Notes under the pieces: model-generated
The model's database searches: none
The model's input: the letters and a program-made list of their open reading frames with translations, nothing else
Told to the model about the DNA's origin: nothing
Assembly: GCA_021234155.1 (NCBI GenBank)
Contig: JAJEKV010000056.1
Span: 1,659,330 to 1,723,329 of the forward strand
From: Isoetes taiwanensis
Lineage: Eukaryota; Streptophyta; Lycopodiopsida; Isoetales; Isoetaceae
Reading direction: 5' to 3'
DNA length: 64,000 nucleotides
Shown here: piece after piece, positions 42,028-53,695 of the stretch
Numbering within the stretch: position 1 is the first letter of the stretch
Layout: the number at the start of each line of letters is the position of its first letter
Made by a program: the position numbers and the translations under genes

Positions 42028-43517
42028 TCAGGTGAGTGGTTTACAACTTACACCAACATAGTCAGTGGCATACAACGACTTCATCTCCTCCAAGTGGTTG
42101 GATTGTGCTATTGAAAGAGAATAAACCGCATAACATCGACTTAAAGCATCTGCCACAACATTCTCTTTATCGGGACGATAATCCACTGAGAAATCATATT
42201 GTTGCATAAAAGAAACCCATTTCAATTGCCTTTCTAATAATATTTTCTGTGAGACAATGTGCCTAATGCTTTGGTGATCACTCAAAATATGAACCATTGA
42301 CCCTAAAAGATAGTGTCACCACACTTTCAAAGCATGAATCACAACCATAAATTCTTTATTATAAACACTATATCTACTTTCCATGTCAAAAAACTTTTGA
42401 CTTTCATAAGCAATAGGATGACTATCCTGCATCAAAACTGCGCCCAAAGACAAGTACATAATAAGTAAGGTAGTCCAAACTTTGGTAAATGCATAACAGG
42501 AGGATTAATCATGGCATCCTTTAAAGGATGCCATGATTAATTATGATTCCATTGGAAAGGAACATCTTTTCTAGTAAGAAATATAGATTTGACGCTAAAT
42601 GAGCAAAATTCTGGACAAACATCCTATGGTAGCTGCATAAGCCCAAAAAGAAACACAATGTAGCAACCGAAGTAGGTACTGACTAATCCACAATTGCTTG
42701 TACCTTACTGGGATCCACTTTAAGACCCTCAGCGCAAACAATATGGCCCAAATATTCAATTTTTGATTGAAAAAATATACTTTTCTTAGGATTAAAAGTA
42801 ATAGACTCCTCTCTTAACCGATGAAAAACCTCTCGCAAATGCAAGTAATGATCTTCCTCATACTTACTAAAAACTAATATGTCATCAAATAAAACGACAA
42901 CATAAGCACCATGCACATCTTCAAATATTCGTCCCATTAGCATTGCAAAAGAAGCTGACGCATTTGTCAGTCCAAATGGCATGGCCAAAACTCATAATAT
43001 CCAAAGGTTGTCCAAAACACAGTCTTATGAACATCTTCAGGCGCAACCTTAAGTTGCCAATACCCTGACTTAAGATCAAGACGGCTAAAAACTGTGGCAC
43101 CTTGGAGTTGATCAAACAAATCATCCGCCCTTGGTAGAAAAAACCTATTTTTTATGGTTATCTTATTCAAAGCGTGATAATCTATACACATGCACCAGGA
43201 ATTATCGTTTTTCTTAACCAACAAGACAGGAGCATCAAAAGGTGAAGGACTATGGCGGATCAATCTACCATGATGTAACTCATCAAGTTGGTGCCTAATT
43301 TCAATTTGTTGGCCATGCATTCTCTGATAAAGAGCTTGACTAGGAGGTCTTTCCTAGGAAGAAGATCAATCATGTGGTCCTCTAGGCATTGGGGTGGCAA
43401 AGTTTGTGGAATTTCATTTGGAAAGACATCATCGTGATATTGCAAAAAGACAGTTTGACACTCATTTAATGGGGATGCACTAGACTTAGAATGCAAAACC
43501 ACTAAATACACAAAATG
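42028..43517 (-). pseudogene. Ty3/gypsy pol (RT to RNase H), host of element A
   Basis: Leftward coding in pieces. 43,505-43,260 reads the pre-RT region (QYHDDVFPNEIPQTLPPQCL). 43,320-42,967 reads RT ([20 protein letters not shown]). 42,988-42,683 continues RT after a one-base shift (VVVLFDDILVFSKYEEDHYL, with the active-site FDD). 42,297-42,028 is RNase H (DFSVDYRPDKENVVADALSR). Integrase is missing, so the left end is truncated near 42,028. The frame upstream of 43,517 resumes at 54,041 beyond element A. An inverted microduplication sits between RT and RNase H (42,504-42,541). Confidence 0.9.
42504..42541. repeat. 38-bp perfect loopless palindrome in gypsy pol
   Basis: ATTAATCATGGCATCCTTT is followed immediately by its exact complement. 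The right-hand neighbour should encode the RT-RNase H connection; the arm replaces expected coding sequence. Confidence 0.95.
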
Positions 43518-43730
43518 CAATGGTTCTCTTCTTATATAGAAGAGAACCATCATTCTAGGGAAAGGGACGCCAGTTTTGGCGCCAGCTCTACTTTGGATCC
43601 AAGCTTTCTTTGGCACAAGCCTGCTATAGCGCAGGCTTTCTTTGGCCTTTTCTCCCATAAAAGCCTTGTGTCTTCCTGCATTCCTCATCGGCGTTTCCTC
43701 TGAGCTGAATCTTGTTGTTGTACGGAGTTC
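43518..43730 (+). repeat. 5'-terminal hairpin-led repeat of element A
   Basis: ATGGTTCTCTTC (43,520-43,531), loop TTATATA, GAAGAGAACCAT (43,539-43,550), then CATTCTAGGGAAAGG. About 213 bp shared with 50,865-51,079. The outer arm is absent; the target duplication abuts directly. A second hairpin GCCTGC/GCAGGC (loop TATAGC) lies near 43,616-43,642. Confidence 0.9.
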
Positions 43731-46184
43731 TCCTGGTTCCAGAGTTTCCCTACTGCTTATTCTTTCATTCAGGCCTTCTGCTCCATGTATTCTATTCATC
43801 TATTCTTTTGTTCAGGTTTTATGGCCGTCACATTCTTCTGCTCCAAACCTTTTTCTCGGATTGCCTTCTTGCTGACACATTCTCGGATTGCCTTCTTGCT
43901 GGCAGATCCTTTCTTGCTTCTGCTCCGGATCTTTTCTTCCTTCTGCTCCAAGTTTCCTCTCCATCTGCTCTGTGTTCATTTTTTGTTACGTTCTTCTGCT
44001 CCCGGCCTTTTTTGCTTTTTGTTTTCTCAGTTTATCTTTTGTCTGGCAGTTCGTTGATCCTTTCGCTTCGTCTCTCTGATCCGATTCCTTTCCCTCCCAC
44101 TTTTGACAGGTCGTTTTGGGGCCGGATCCCCTCGATTGGGCGGTCCGAAACCCCTTGGTTGGGCGGTCCGAGCTCTGGTCGGCCGCCGGAATCACGCAGG
44201 TCGGACCTGTGTTTTTTGCCAGGGGATACCAGGTCAGGGTATCCCGACGAAGTCAGGGGTCCCGGGTTCCCCGATCTCCGGTATCCCTATTCCTCTATTT
44301 TCCTTCAAATTCCTTTCCTAAGGTTTTTATTTGGATAGATAGTTAATTGTTTTGATTGTTTTCAGGGTTCTTAGGTGTTTTATGGTTGGGCTCAGGCGTA
44401 GCACTTGTTTATACCTCTGGTTGGTCTGTTGGGTTTGTCTCCGCTGTGTTCCGGTTTGATGTTGCCATCCTGCTAGTCTCGTTTTTTCATTTAACGATCC
44501 GTGTGATGGGCTATGGCGTGTTTTGTATAGATAAGGTGGGTTTTTTGGGGGGTTTGTCCCTTTGGCTTTTTTCTTTTCTTGCTGAATCAGGGTCCCATAG
44601 CAATCGCGCTGCCACCGATCCCGTTGAGCTGATGCCTTTCTACTTTCATGGATTGTTGTTGCTAACTTAGAGATTCTTTGGGGTTTCTAGCAACTCAGAT
44701 GAGCTCTCCGATGGTTCTAGCCTGTTTCCAGTGGGTGTTTCAGATGGTTCCCCTCTATATATCTCCAGGATTGAGTCCCAGTATACTATTGCCGGTTGAG
44801 AAAGAAGGTATGTCTTTGGATAATTTGGTCCTAGCCTCGTTGCAGGTTTGAAGCCGGAATGTAATCACACCAATCTTCATTTGTTCTTTCTTTAGTTTAG
44901 TTTGCTGACTCGGGCTTCTTTCTCTATGTTAAAACCTGTTATGCTAGCCCACATCTGAGATTCGGTCCCATCCATTTGTGATCCATCTGCTCAGCCTAAC
45001 TGGAGTACTTTCTGCTCTTTTAAAATCCTTAGAGTTTCTGAAACGCAAGCTGCTTTAAGTCTCGGACCCTGGAGCCTCATGTTCCATAATTCTGCTAGGT
45101 TAGACATTGCCTTTATCTGTTTGCCTAAATGTATCCCTTGAAGTTTTAAATTATCTGAGCAGCATATCCAACCGGAGCCTTGTTCCAACTTATTTTTCTC
45201 CAGTCTGTACCATGTACACCCTTGTTTCTATCCATGTATGAATCTTATGTTTAAAGCAGGTTGGCACTGGATTTGTTGCCTGCGCACAGCTTGATAGACG
45301 TTTATCACTCTTTCTGACTGAACATCCTTATTTGTCTTCTTCATCAGTTTACGTCAATTTACAGTCATACTAATTAGAATGTTGCATTTAGATTGCAGCA
45401 TCCTCTTTGTTACATGACTTCATATTATGCAGAAGCCCAGTGTTATAAAGAAGTCACGATTTCAAATAGACTTTTGGAACTTTATGATTACATATTATTA
45501 GAAAATCATTTTGTTGTGTTAGTGGGTTGTTGTCATAGAGGCTAGAGTTCAAAACCTCATCAAAGTGGTCTCACAACTTCTGTCTTGAGTAACCATCCTC
45601 AAGAAAGCAATGGGTAAGGTTTGTGAAAGTTTTTACCTTGTTTACCTCACCAAAAGCTAAACATTGCCTTGCGTGCCTCATCATGCACCGTATGGTATCT
45701 GGATCATATGCAAAAGTTTTTTTGCCTTGCTTGTTTTGTTCTTGCTTCTAATATGTTTATATTTCATATGTGCAAGTTTTTTGTTTCTCCTTCCAGTTCC
45801 AAAGTGGTTTGTCTGGATTTCACATCCTTAAAGCAGCGTGTAGTGTTGGATCATGGCAAAAGCTTTTTCTCGCTCTTTTTGTCTTGTTCTTAGCCTTTAT
45901 AAGGTTTTCTTTTCATGTGCGAAAGTTTCTTCGCTTGAATGTGCTAGTGCCTCGGTCAAGTTATGCTTCTTTTCTTGTAGGTTGATGCATGGGGGGTTGG
46001 TTATGTTCGAGGTCTTAAAAGGATGATTACAAGGTCTTAAAAGGATGTTAAAAGGATGATTACTGAGGTCTTAAAAGGATAGTTACAATAGTTTCTATGT
46101 TGAGATTGATTACTCTCGTCCTTGCGTCCTTTTTATCATTTCTGTGTTGAGATTGGTTCGTCTAGTCCTTGCCTCATCTTTCCC

Positions 46185-46600
46185 TTGTTGTTTGACGCCA
46201 TGCATAGGTCAATTGTGCCCCCTTTTTATAACATTAAACCTTTTGTTATAAACATGATAATAAGGGATCCTTGTGCATAATATTATTAAACATTAATAAC
46301 CAAAGGTCTTGGTGCATATTGTTAGACATTAATAACAAAAGGTCCTGGTGCATAGGTTGGTTGTGCCTAGGTTGAGTTTGGTCTGTCTAATCGACGCCTC
46401 ATCTTTCCCTTGTTGTTTTGGTGCCCATTGTGCCCTTTTATTTTTGTTATAAACGTTAAACCTTTTTGTTATAAACATTATAATAAGGGGTCCTTGTGCA
46501 TAATATTATTAAATATTAATAACAAGAGGTCCTCGTGCATATTATTAGCCATTACTAACACAAAGATCTTGTTGCATAGGTTGGTTGTGCTTGGGTTCGT
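46185..46600. repeat. Tandem duplication, about 210 bp unit
   Basis: CCTTGTTGTTT, GTTATAAACAT, TAATAAGGG, TCCTTGTGCATAATATTATT and GCATAGGTTGGTTGTGC occur in this order twice. Confidence 0.85.
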
Positions 46601-49009
46601 TGTGCCCTATCCCCCTCTCCCCCTCCCCCCTCCCCAAGAGCATTTTCTTGTTTGTGTTGTCTTTTCTGTTGGTTGCCTTGGATGTGCTTGAGCTTGGAGT
46701 CTAGAGTCAGTCCTTGTTTTGCTTCGTTGCTTTCTTGGTTGTCTGGTTCTTGCATGGGTCGTGTTAGGTTCGTTGCATGGTAGTTTTGGTTGGTTTCTGA
46801 TTTTTTTGCTCGTTTGGTCGGTGTGCTGCTTGGATATATGATGCATTGCCGTCTAGGAGTTTTTTCCTGCGTTGGGTTTTGTCCTTTATGTCGATCTTTA
46901 GGTAGTTCTCATATTGTTGTTTTTCTTTTAATGGTATGCGCTTTCTTTGGTCTTTCTTTCAGTTTGGCTTTCTTACTTGCGTGTATTTGTAAATGTATAA
47001 ATTATGGGTTATTGCTCATTTTTGCAGAGTCGTCTGGTTCTTTTCTTGGGTCGGTTTGCATTTATCTTTGTATAATTGTCGTGGTTGTATGTTTCCTTGG
47101 GTGGCCTACCTATCTTCTTGTCGCCTATCTTATTTCCTGTTTACCTTCATTTAAAAATTGACTAGTCCTTCTAGTTTTTAGTGGTGATTGGCGTGTTTTA
47201 TTTAGTATGTTCATCCTAGTGATAGTTTCTCTCTTTGGTGGTCTATTTTATGTCCTTTTGCTCTCTTTCAGATTTGAAGGTTTGAAACCCCGTCTTGTTT
47301 TGTAAGTTACATAGTGGGTAAAAGTAGGGTTGTTAGATGTTGGTTTTATCAGGTTCCCTTGGGCCAGTTGATGTTTAGATTAGTATATTTGTCAGAGTTG
47401 ATGGTTTTTTCCTTTGGTGGCCTGACCATCTATGGTTCCCTCCTTTTTGCAAGTGTTGAGTTTATAACCTTCGTTGGTTTTTAGTTGCAGGGCTCTTGGT
47501 GTGGAAAAGATTGAGCTATGGTTCGGTTGGGGATGGCATCTCGAGTAGATGCTGATAAGAATCATTTTTTGACTTGGCGACTAGAAGGGTCAATGTCGGA
47601 CTGGCTTCTTGGTATTTTTCCTCGTCTTGTCATTATGAAGGGGTGGTGCCATCTCTAGTCGACATTGATGGGGATCGTTGTCAACTCTTTGTCCACATAG
47701 TTCAACAAGGGACTAACTACTTGTATGTTGTTTTTTTACGCCAAGTCAGTTTTGCATTTAGTTGCTTCATTGCATTTTGTGCAATTCCTCACTATATCCT
47801 GTATTTAATCAACACGTGTCGGTTGCCCCTTTTTGTTGACATTTTGGCACTTGACCTAAGGACTTTGGCACGAGTTGTCGGGCGAGTCAGGTATTTCCAG
47901 TATCTTGTATATAACCTTCTCCGTTTGGATATTCTGGCATTTTTTCTACTCATGAACTTTTCCTTAGCTGCATTCGTCATGAGTTGGTGATTCATGTTAG
48001 TTCATGCCATGTTGCTTTGGTTATTCTCGACACTTTCAAATCTCGTAGACATGGTTGTGGTCCATAACGTCTCTACTTTCTACCACAATTAGTCCTTTTA
48101 ATGCGCTTTGCTTCCATACTTAGATGTGGTCCCTTTTTTTGCTTAGGATCTCAGGTTTCCCCATCGTTGGTCTATTGGTACCATTTGTGGTGGTCACTTA
48201 CATTTGGTCGTTTTGCAGGAGTTTTACAATTGGTGGTATTTGCTAGAATCATTTGGCTCATTTATACATGGCTTTTGCCAGTGCCATATCTTAGTTTGCA
48301 TTTTGTATGGGTTGAGCTATTGCATTCTTGCTACATTGGTGCTTGTGACATTTAGTTGCAAATCTTTTTTTGTATTCCTTTATGTGGCTAGTTCCATGTA
48401 CTTGTGTTGACCACCTAGCCATGTGCCCCTTCAAATTTTTTTTGTTCATTGGCTTCTTTCCACTGCCTTTACTCGTTCCCTTTACTACATGACGTCCATT
48501 ATTCCTGTTTGTCGACTTTTGTTCCATTTGTCTCGTTGAGCTCTTATGGTGTCCCTTGAGTCCTAGCTCTTGCAGTCCGGGTTGTGCTTGAGTTGCTTCC
48601 ATATGTCGTTACGCTGCTCTGCTTGTCCGAGTTGTCCTGAGTTGTCCCATCTGTCTGATTGCTCGTAGCATTCTTGTCTCATGATTTTTTAGCAGTAGTT
48701 TGTTCACTTGCACATGCATGATTTGTTCCTCTCACTCGTGCTTTTTCCCTAGTCTTTTCAGTTGGAGTTTGTTCGATTGCCCAATTTATTTCCCTCGCCT
48801 TTCCATTTCAGAGCAGTTTTCTAGTGCCTCTTTTCTTTATCCCATTTCTTCATCCATTTCATTTGTTTTGCTTCCCTTTTTTGCTCTGAGATTCTTGAGC
48901 TTTGTTTCTAGGTGTATGTATAGGTAGATAAGTGCATGCTTGTTTCTCATAAAGTTTCAATTGTTCTTTTGGATGCCCTTATGAGGGCCCATACTCTTCT
49001 CTTTTATCA

Positions 49010-49860
49010 TTGATTCTTAGTTTCTCGTGAATGCCTTCGAGTGCTTTATTTGCATTTGTGGCCTTAGCTCCTTTGTTCCAATTTGCTCTGTTCCTCTATT
49101 CCTAATCCCTTATTCCATCCATTTCATTATAATCTCGCATTCCTTTCTTTTTTTCATTTTGCATTTTGTCCCTTACTCTTTGTTTGTTCATTTTATCTCT
49201 TGAAACGTCTTTGCTCTTCTATTGTCTTGACTCCCTCCTTTGCCCGCCTCTTGACTCATCATAGTGCTTTTTGCCCTGATGGTGTCCATTCATTATGTTG
49301 TTTTACTATGTTGACCCCACTTGTTTCATACACCTTGCTTAGCCTTTTTTATTCTTGTTGGTCTCAGTGACCGGTTTACCCTCGTCAACCAAATTTGCAA
49401 GTTGTTCACCGAGTTGTTCTCTTAACTCTGCTTCTTCTGACGATGTCATATAGCACCCATCTTTCTCCATCTTTCTCTCGCCATGGGTTCTTTGGGCCAA
49501 TCCTCTAGATTGTTCTTGAGTCTCAAGGTCCCTGTCGTTCATATACTCGCTCTTTGTCATAGATTCTTAGTGTCTCATTAGTGCCTTTGCGGGCCTTTAG
49601 TTATTTCCATTTTGTGTCCTCGGCCATTTTGTCTCGTTTGCTTTGTTTCTCTATTCTCGATCCCTTTTTCTATCCATTTCATTCTGGTCTCCTGTTTGTC
49701 TTTTTTCACCCTATGTTTGTTCCTTTCCTCTTGTTTCCATTTTATCCCTTGAGATACATCTTTGCTCTGCTATTGTCTTGATTCCCTCCTTTGTCTGCCC
49801 CTTGATTTGACATACTTCTTCTTGCCTTGTTGGTCCAGTCGTCATGCCTTTTCTGTGTTG
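49010..49860. repeat. Degenerate tandem duplication, about 550 bp period
   Basis: GATTCTTAGT, CCATCCATTTCATT-like, CATTTTATC, CTTTGCTCT and CTATTGTCTTGA then TCCCTCCTTTG recur in order at 49,010-49,330 and 49,558-49,860. Confidence 0.75.
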
Positions 49861-50849
49861 ACCTCTTACAAACTAAAGGAGTTGTTTGGTGTTCCCTTTT
49901 TCCCGCGACATTCTCCCTTTTGGCTTGCATTTTAAATTTCAAAATGCAGTTGCATCTTCGCAGATTCGCGCATGTTGTAGTGGTTCTTGTAGTCCGTTGT
50001 CTTGCATTCTTAAATGGTGTTTGTTCTTGTTTCAGGTTGCACTCATTTTTCTTCATCCATTCCTTTCTTGGCATTGATCCCATCCTCGCTGACTCTGTGG
50101 CATCGTCTACCGGTGTTCTCAATTGCATAATTGTTCTGTCACCTTATGAAACCTTTTTGTTCTTGTGTCTCGGGGTTCCTATCGTCTTGTTCCCGTAGGT
50201 TATGTTGTTTCTATTTTTGAAAGTTTGTTTGAACTGGTTATGCATGTAGCGTATATGTTTAGGTTTTAGTCCTTGTTTGTTGTAGTGTTTTGTCATTATA
50301 GTATTCACTGTAGTTCACTGCTGGTACGTTGATTCTTGAATTTTAGTTCCAGGTGCTCTTTATTAGCTTGTTGACTATGTCCGGTCTTGATGTTTTCTCT
50401 TTTTATGCATTCCGTGGTGCATAGATTTGGTCTTTCTTATTATGGGGTTGCATTGTCTTCATGAAAGTTCGCTTGAGTCTGTTCTGCATGAATAATATAA
50501 GTTAGGTATGTTTGTTCTTACTTCAATTTGATTATGAATTTGATTACTTCAATGTTTGTTATGGAATTTGATTACTTCAATGTTGGTTCTACAATTTGAT
50601 TTCATGTGTTTTGGTGGTGGCCATTGATCTTGTTTGTGTTCGATTTTCATGCCTTCTTTGCCTTATGCAGTCCGGTTGTCTCAGGGTTTCTTGAGCCCCT
50701 TCCCCTCTATTTGCAGTGGCATCCCACCTCATCTCATGATCGTTACACTTTCCTAGCCGTGTGCCTTACAATCTCTCGTGGTCTCAATCTATGCTGGGGT
50801 TTGAGGGAGGTTCCTCTTTGTGTCGGATGTTGATATTTATGCATAAAGA

Positions 50850-51079
50850 CCTTTCCCTAGAATGCAATGGTTCTCTTCGTATATAGAAGAGAACCATCAT
50901 TCTAGGGAAAGGGACGCCAGTTTTGGCGCCAGCTCTGCTTTTGGATCCAAGCTTTCTTTGGCACAAGCCTACTATAGCGCATGCTTTCTTTGGCCTTTTC
51001 TCCCATAAAAGCCTTGTGTCTTCCTGCATTCCTCATCGACGTTTCCTCTGAGCTGAATCTTGTTGTTGTGCGGAGTTCC
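50850..51079 (+). repeat. Inner hairpin-led repeat of element A with outer arm
   Basis: CCTTTCCCTAGAATG (50,850-50,864), CA, ATGGTTCTCTTC (50,867-50,878), loop GTATATA, GAAGAGAACCAT (50,886-50,897), CATTCTAGGGAAAGG (50,898-50,912). Both stems are perfect: 12 bp inner, 15 bp outer. The 15-nt outer arm is the only part not in the 5'-terminal copy. Confidence 0.95.
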
Positions 51080-51289
51080 CCCCCTCCCACCCCCTACTCT
51101 CCTATATGGGTTTTACTTTTTGTTCAGTGTTGGCCGATGGGCTTTTGCATTTTTCCCAGCGTAGCACATGGCGCTTCTAGAGGGCATCACTACTACCCCA
51201 ATTCTGGGTCCACACTTAAAAACAACAGTAAAAGAAAAACCACATGTTGTTGTTCAAAAAACTCTACATGTGGTTATGTGGAGGTGTAG

Positions 51290-52225
51290 TTTATTAAGAA
51301 GACGGTGTAGGTTTTTTTAAGGAGCTATAGTTTTTTTTTTTTGAAGGTGTGGTTTTTTTTTTAGGTGTGGTTTCATTTTGCAAAAGTGTAGTTTTTTTTT
51401 TAAAGATGAGTTGTTTTTAAGAGGATGTTGTTTTCTGAGGTGTGGTTTATAATAAGGTGTTGTTTTTAAGTATCTATTTTTTAAGGAAATATGGTTTTTT
51501 AAGGTGTCGTTTATAAGTAGGTGTAGTTTTTAAGTAGCTGTTTTCTAAGGAAGTATAGTTTTCTGAAGTGGTATGATTTTTTAAGTATAGGCGTTGTTTT
51601 TTGAGGTGTGGTTTATAAGTCAATGTAGTTTTTAAGCAGCTGTTTTGGAAAAAAGTATGGGTTTTTGAGGTGTGGTTTATAAGTGGGTGTAGTTCTTAAG
51701 TGGTTGTTTTTTATGGAAGTATGGTTTTCTGAAGTGGTGTGATTTTTTAAGTTGAGGTGTTGTTTTTTGAGGTGTGGTTTATAAGTGGGTGTAGTTTTTA
51801 AGTAAATTTGTTTTTTTGAAAAAGTATGGTTTTTGAGGTGTGGTTTATAAGTAGGTGTAGTTTTGTGGTTGTTTTTTAATAAAGTATGGTTTTTCTGAAG
51901 TGGTGTAGTTTGTAACTAGGTACAGTTTTTAAGAAGCTATTTTTTAAGGAAGTATGGTTTTTTTGAGGTATGGTTTATATAATTAGGTGTAATTTTTAAG
52001 TAGTTGTTTTCTAATAGAGTATAGTTTTTTAAGGTGTGGTTCATAAGTAGGTGTAGTTTTTAAGTGGCTGTTTTTTAAGGAAGTATAGTTTTTTGTGTGG
52101 TTTATAATTACGCGTAGTTTTTAAACACTTATTTCTTAAGGAAGTATGGTTTTTTCAGGTGTGATTTATAACTACGTGTAGTTTCTAAGTAGATGTTTTT
52201 TTTAAGGAAGTATGGTTTTTGAGGC
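51290..52225. repeat. Degenerate GTGTGGTTTATAAG array
   Basis: Repeats built from GAGGTGTGGTTTATAAGT, AGGTGTAGTTTTTAAGTAG and TTAAGGAAGTATGGTTTT, unit roughly 65 bp with longer periodicity near 51,560 and 51,730. Confidence 0.9.
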
Positions 52226-52227
52226 CT

Positions 52228-53225
52228 AACAATGCCAAGGTAGATCAAAGATGCCACGTGGGCTCCAACATGCCACCTATGCTTCAACATGCCACCTGGG
52301 CTCCAACATGCCAAGGTGGCTCAAACATGCCATGCGGGGTCCAACATGCCACCTAGGCTACAACATGCCAAGGTGGCTCAAACATGCCACATGGGCTCAA
52401 ACACGCCACCTAGGATCCAACATGCCAAGGTGGCTCAAATATGCCAACATGGCTGAAACATGCCACGCGGGCTCCAATATGCCAAGGTGGCTCAAACATG
52501 ATAAGGTGGCTCAAACATGCCACGTGGGCTCCAACACACCATCTAGGCTCCAACATGCCAAGGTGACTCAAACATGCCAAGGTGGCTGAAACATGCCACG
52601 CTGGGCTCCAACATGCCATCTAGGCTCCAACATGCCACCTAGACTCAAACATGCCAAGATGGCTCCAACATGCCACCTGCCAAGGTGGGTCAAACATGCC
52701 AAGGAAACTCAAAACTGCCACGCGGGGTCCAACATGCCACCTAGGCTCTAACATGCCAAGGTGGCTTAAACATGCCACGTGGATTCCAACATGCCACCTA
52801 GGCTCCAACATGCCAAGGTGGCTCAAACATGCCACCTAGGCTCCAACATGCACTTAGGCTCAAACATGCCAAGGTGGCTTAAACATGCCACGCGGCTCCA
52901 ACATGCCACCTAGGCTCAAGCCTGCCAAGGAGGCTCAAACATCCCAAGGTGGCTCAAATATGCCACACAAGCTCCTACATGCCACCTAGGCTCCAACATG
53001 CCAAGGTGGCTCAAACATGCCAAAGTGGCTCAAGCCACGTGGGCTCCAACATGCCATGGTGGCTCAAACATGCCACGCGGGCTCCAACATGCCACCTAGG
53101 ATCCAACATGCCAAGGTGGCTCAAACATGCCACACATGCTCCAACATGCCACCTAGGCTCCAACATACCAAGGTGGCTCAAACATGCCATAGGTTCCAAC
53201 ATGCCACCTAGGCTCAAACATCAAG
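52228..53225. repeat. 19-bp minisatellite with 57-bp higher-order unit
   Basis: Roughly fifty 19-bp monomers of three types: TCAAACATGCCAAGGTGGC, TCCAACATGCCACCTAGGC and TCAAACATGCCACGCGGGC. They are often in a three-monomer order. Because 57 is a multiple of three, several frames stay open on both strands; these are not genes. Confidence 0.95.
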
Positions 53226-53238
53226 GGGAATCCCCCCT

Positions 53239-53695
53239 GAGTTGGGCCTATATTTTTCTTATCTCGGCGTAGCCCCGTGGCTTCCGAGGATCAATATGGA
53301 TCATCTCTTCAATTTTCGATATTATGCTCTTGTATTTCTATTCCGACTTTATAGTTTGCTGAATCTTGGCCCGTGGATGGCTTCTAACACATTTGATAGT
53401 CGCATATGGTTCGGTCTTGCAGTTTGGAGCTCACTCATGTGCATGAAGCTGTTTTTTATATGCTTCTGAGTCGAGCCTATATTTTCCTATCTCGGCGTAG
53501 CCTCGTGGTTTCTGGGGATCCTCATGGATCATCTTTTCCATTTTGATATTGTGCTCTTGTGTTTCTAGTCCCACTTTGTAGCTTGCTTACTCTTGGCCCG
53601 TAGATGGCTCCTAACACAGTTGACAATCACATGTGGTTTGGTCTTGCAGTTTGGAGCTCTCTGATGTGCATGTGGCTGTTTTTTATACAAGTGGC
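53239..53695. repeat. Tandem duplication, about 229 bp, with CTCGGCG hairpins
   Basis: The order CCTATATTTT, ATCTCGGCGTAGCC, GGATCATCT, TTGCAGTTTGGAGCTC, GCTGTTTTTTATA occurs twice. The hairpins CTCGGCGTAGCC...CCGAG at 53,263 and 53,491 correspond to those of element B. Confidence 0.9.

Larger units (their letters stand above)
43731..50849 (+). other. Element A unit 1 interior, no gene
   Basis: Seven kb, T-rich on plus, no recognisable protein. Only compositionally biased Phe/Leu/Ser/Cys-rich frames. Contains several internal duplications (below). Confidence 0.65.

Noticed and set aside
43518-51079. Simple LTR retrotransposon bounded by the two 215-bp repeats
   Set aside because: No target duplication at those borders, no TG/CA edges, PBS or polypurine tract; the 12-bp duplication lies at 43,506 and 54,029 instead.
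52251-53272. Open frames of 60-112 codons on both strands
   Set aside because: They are translations of a 57-bp-period minisatellite.
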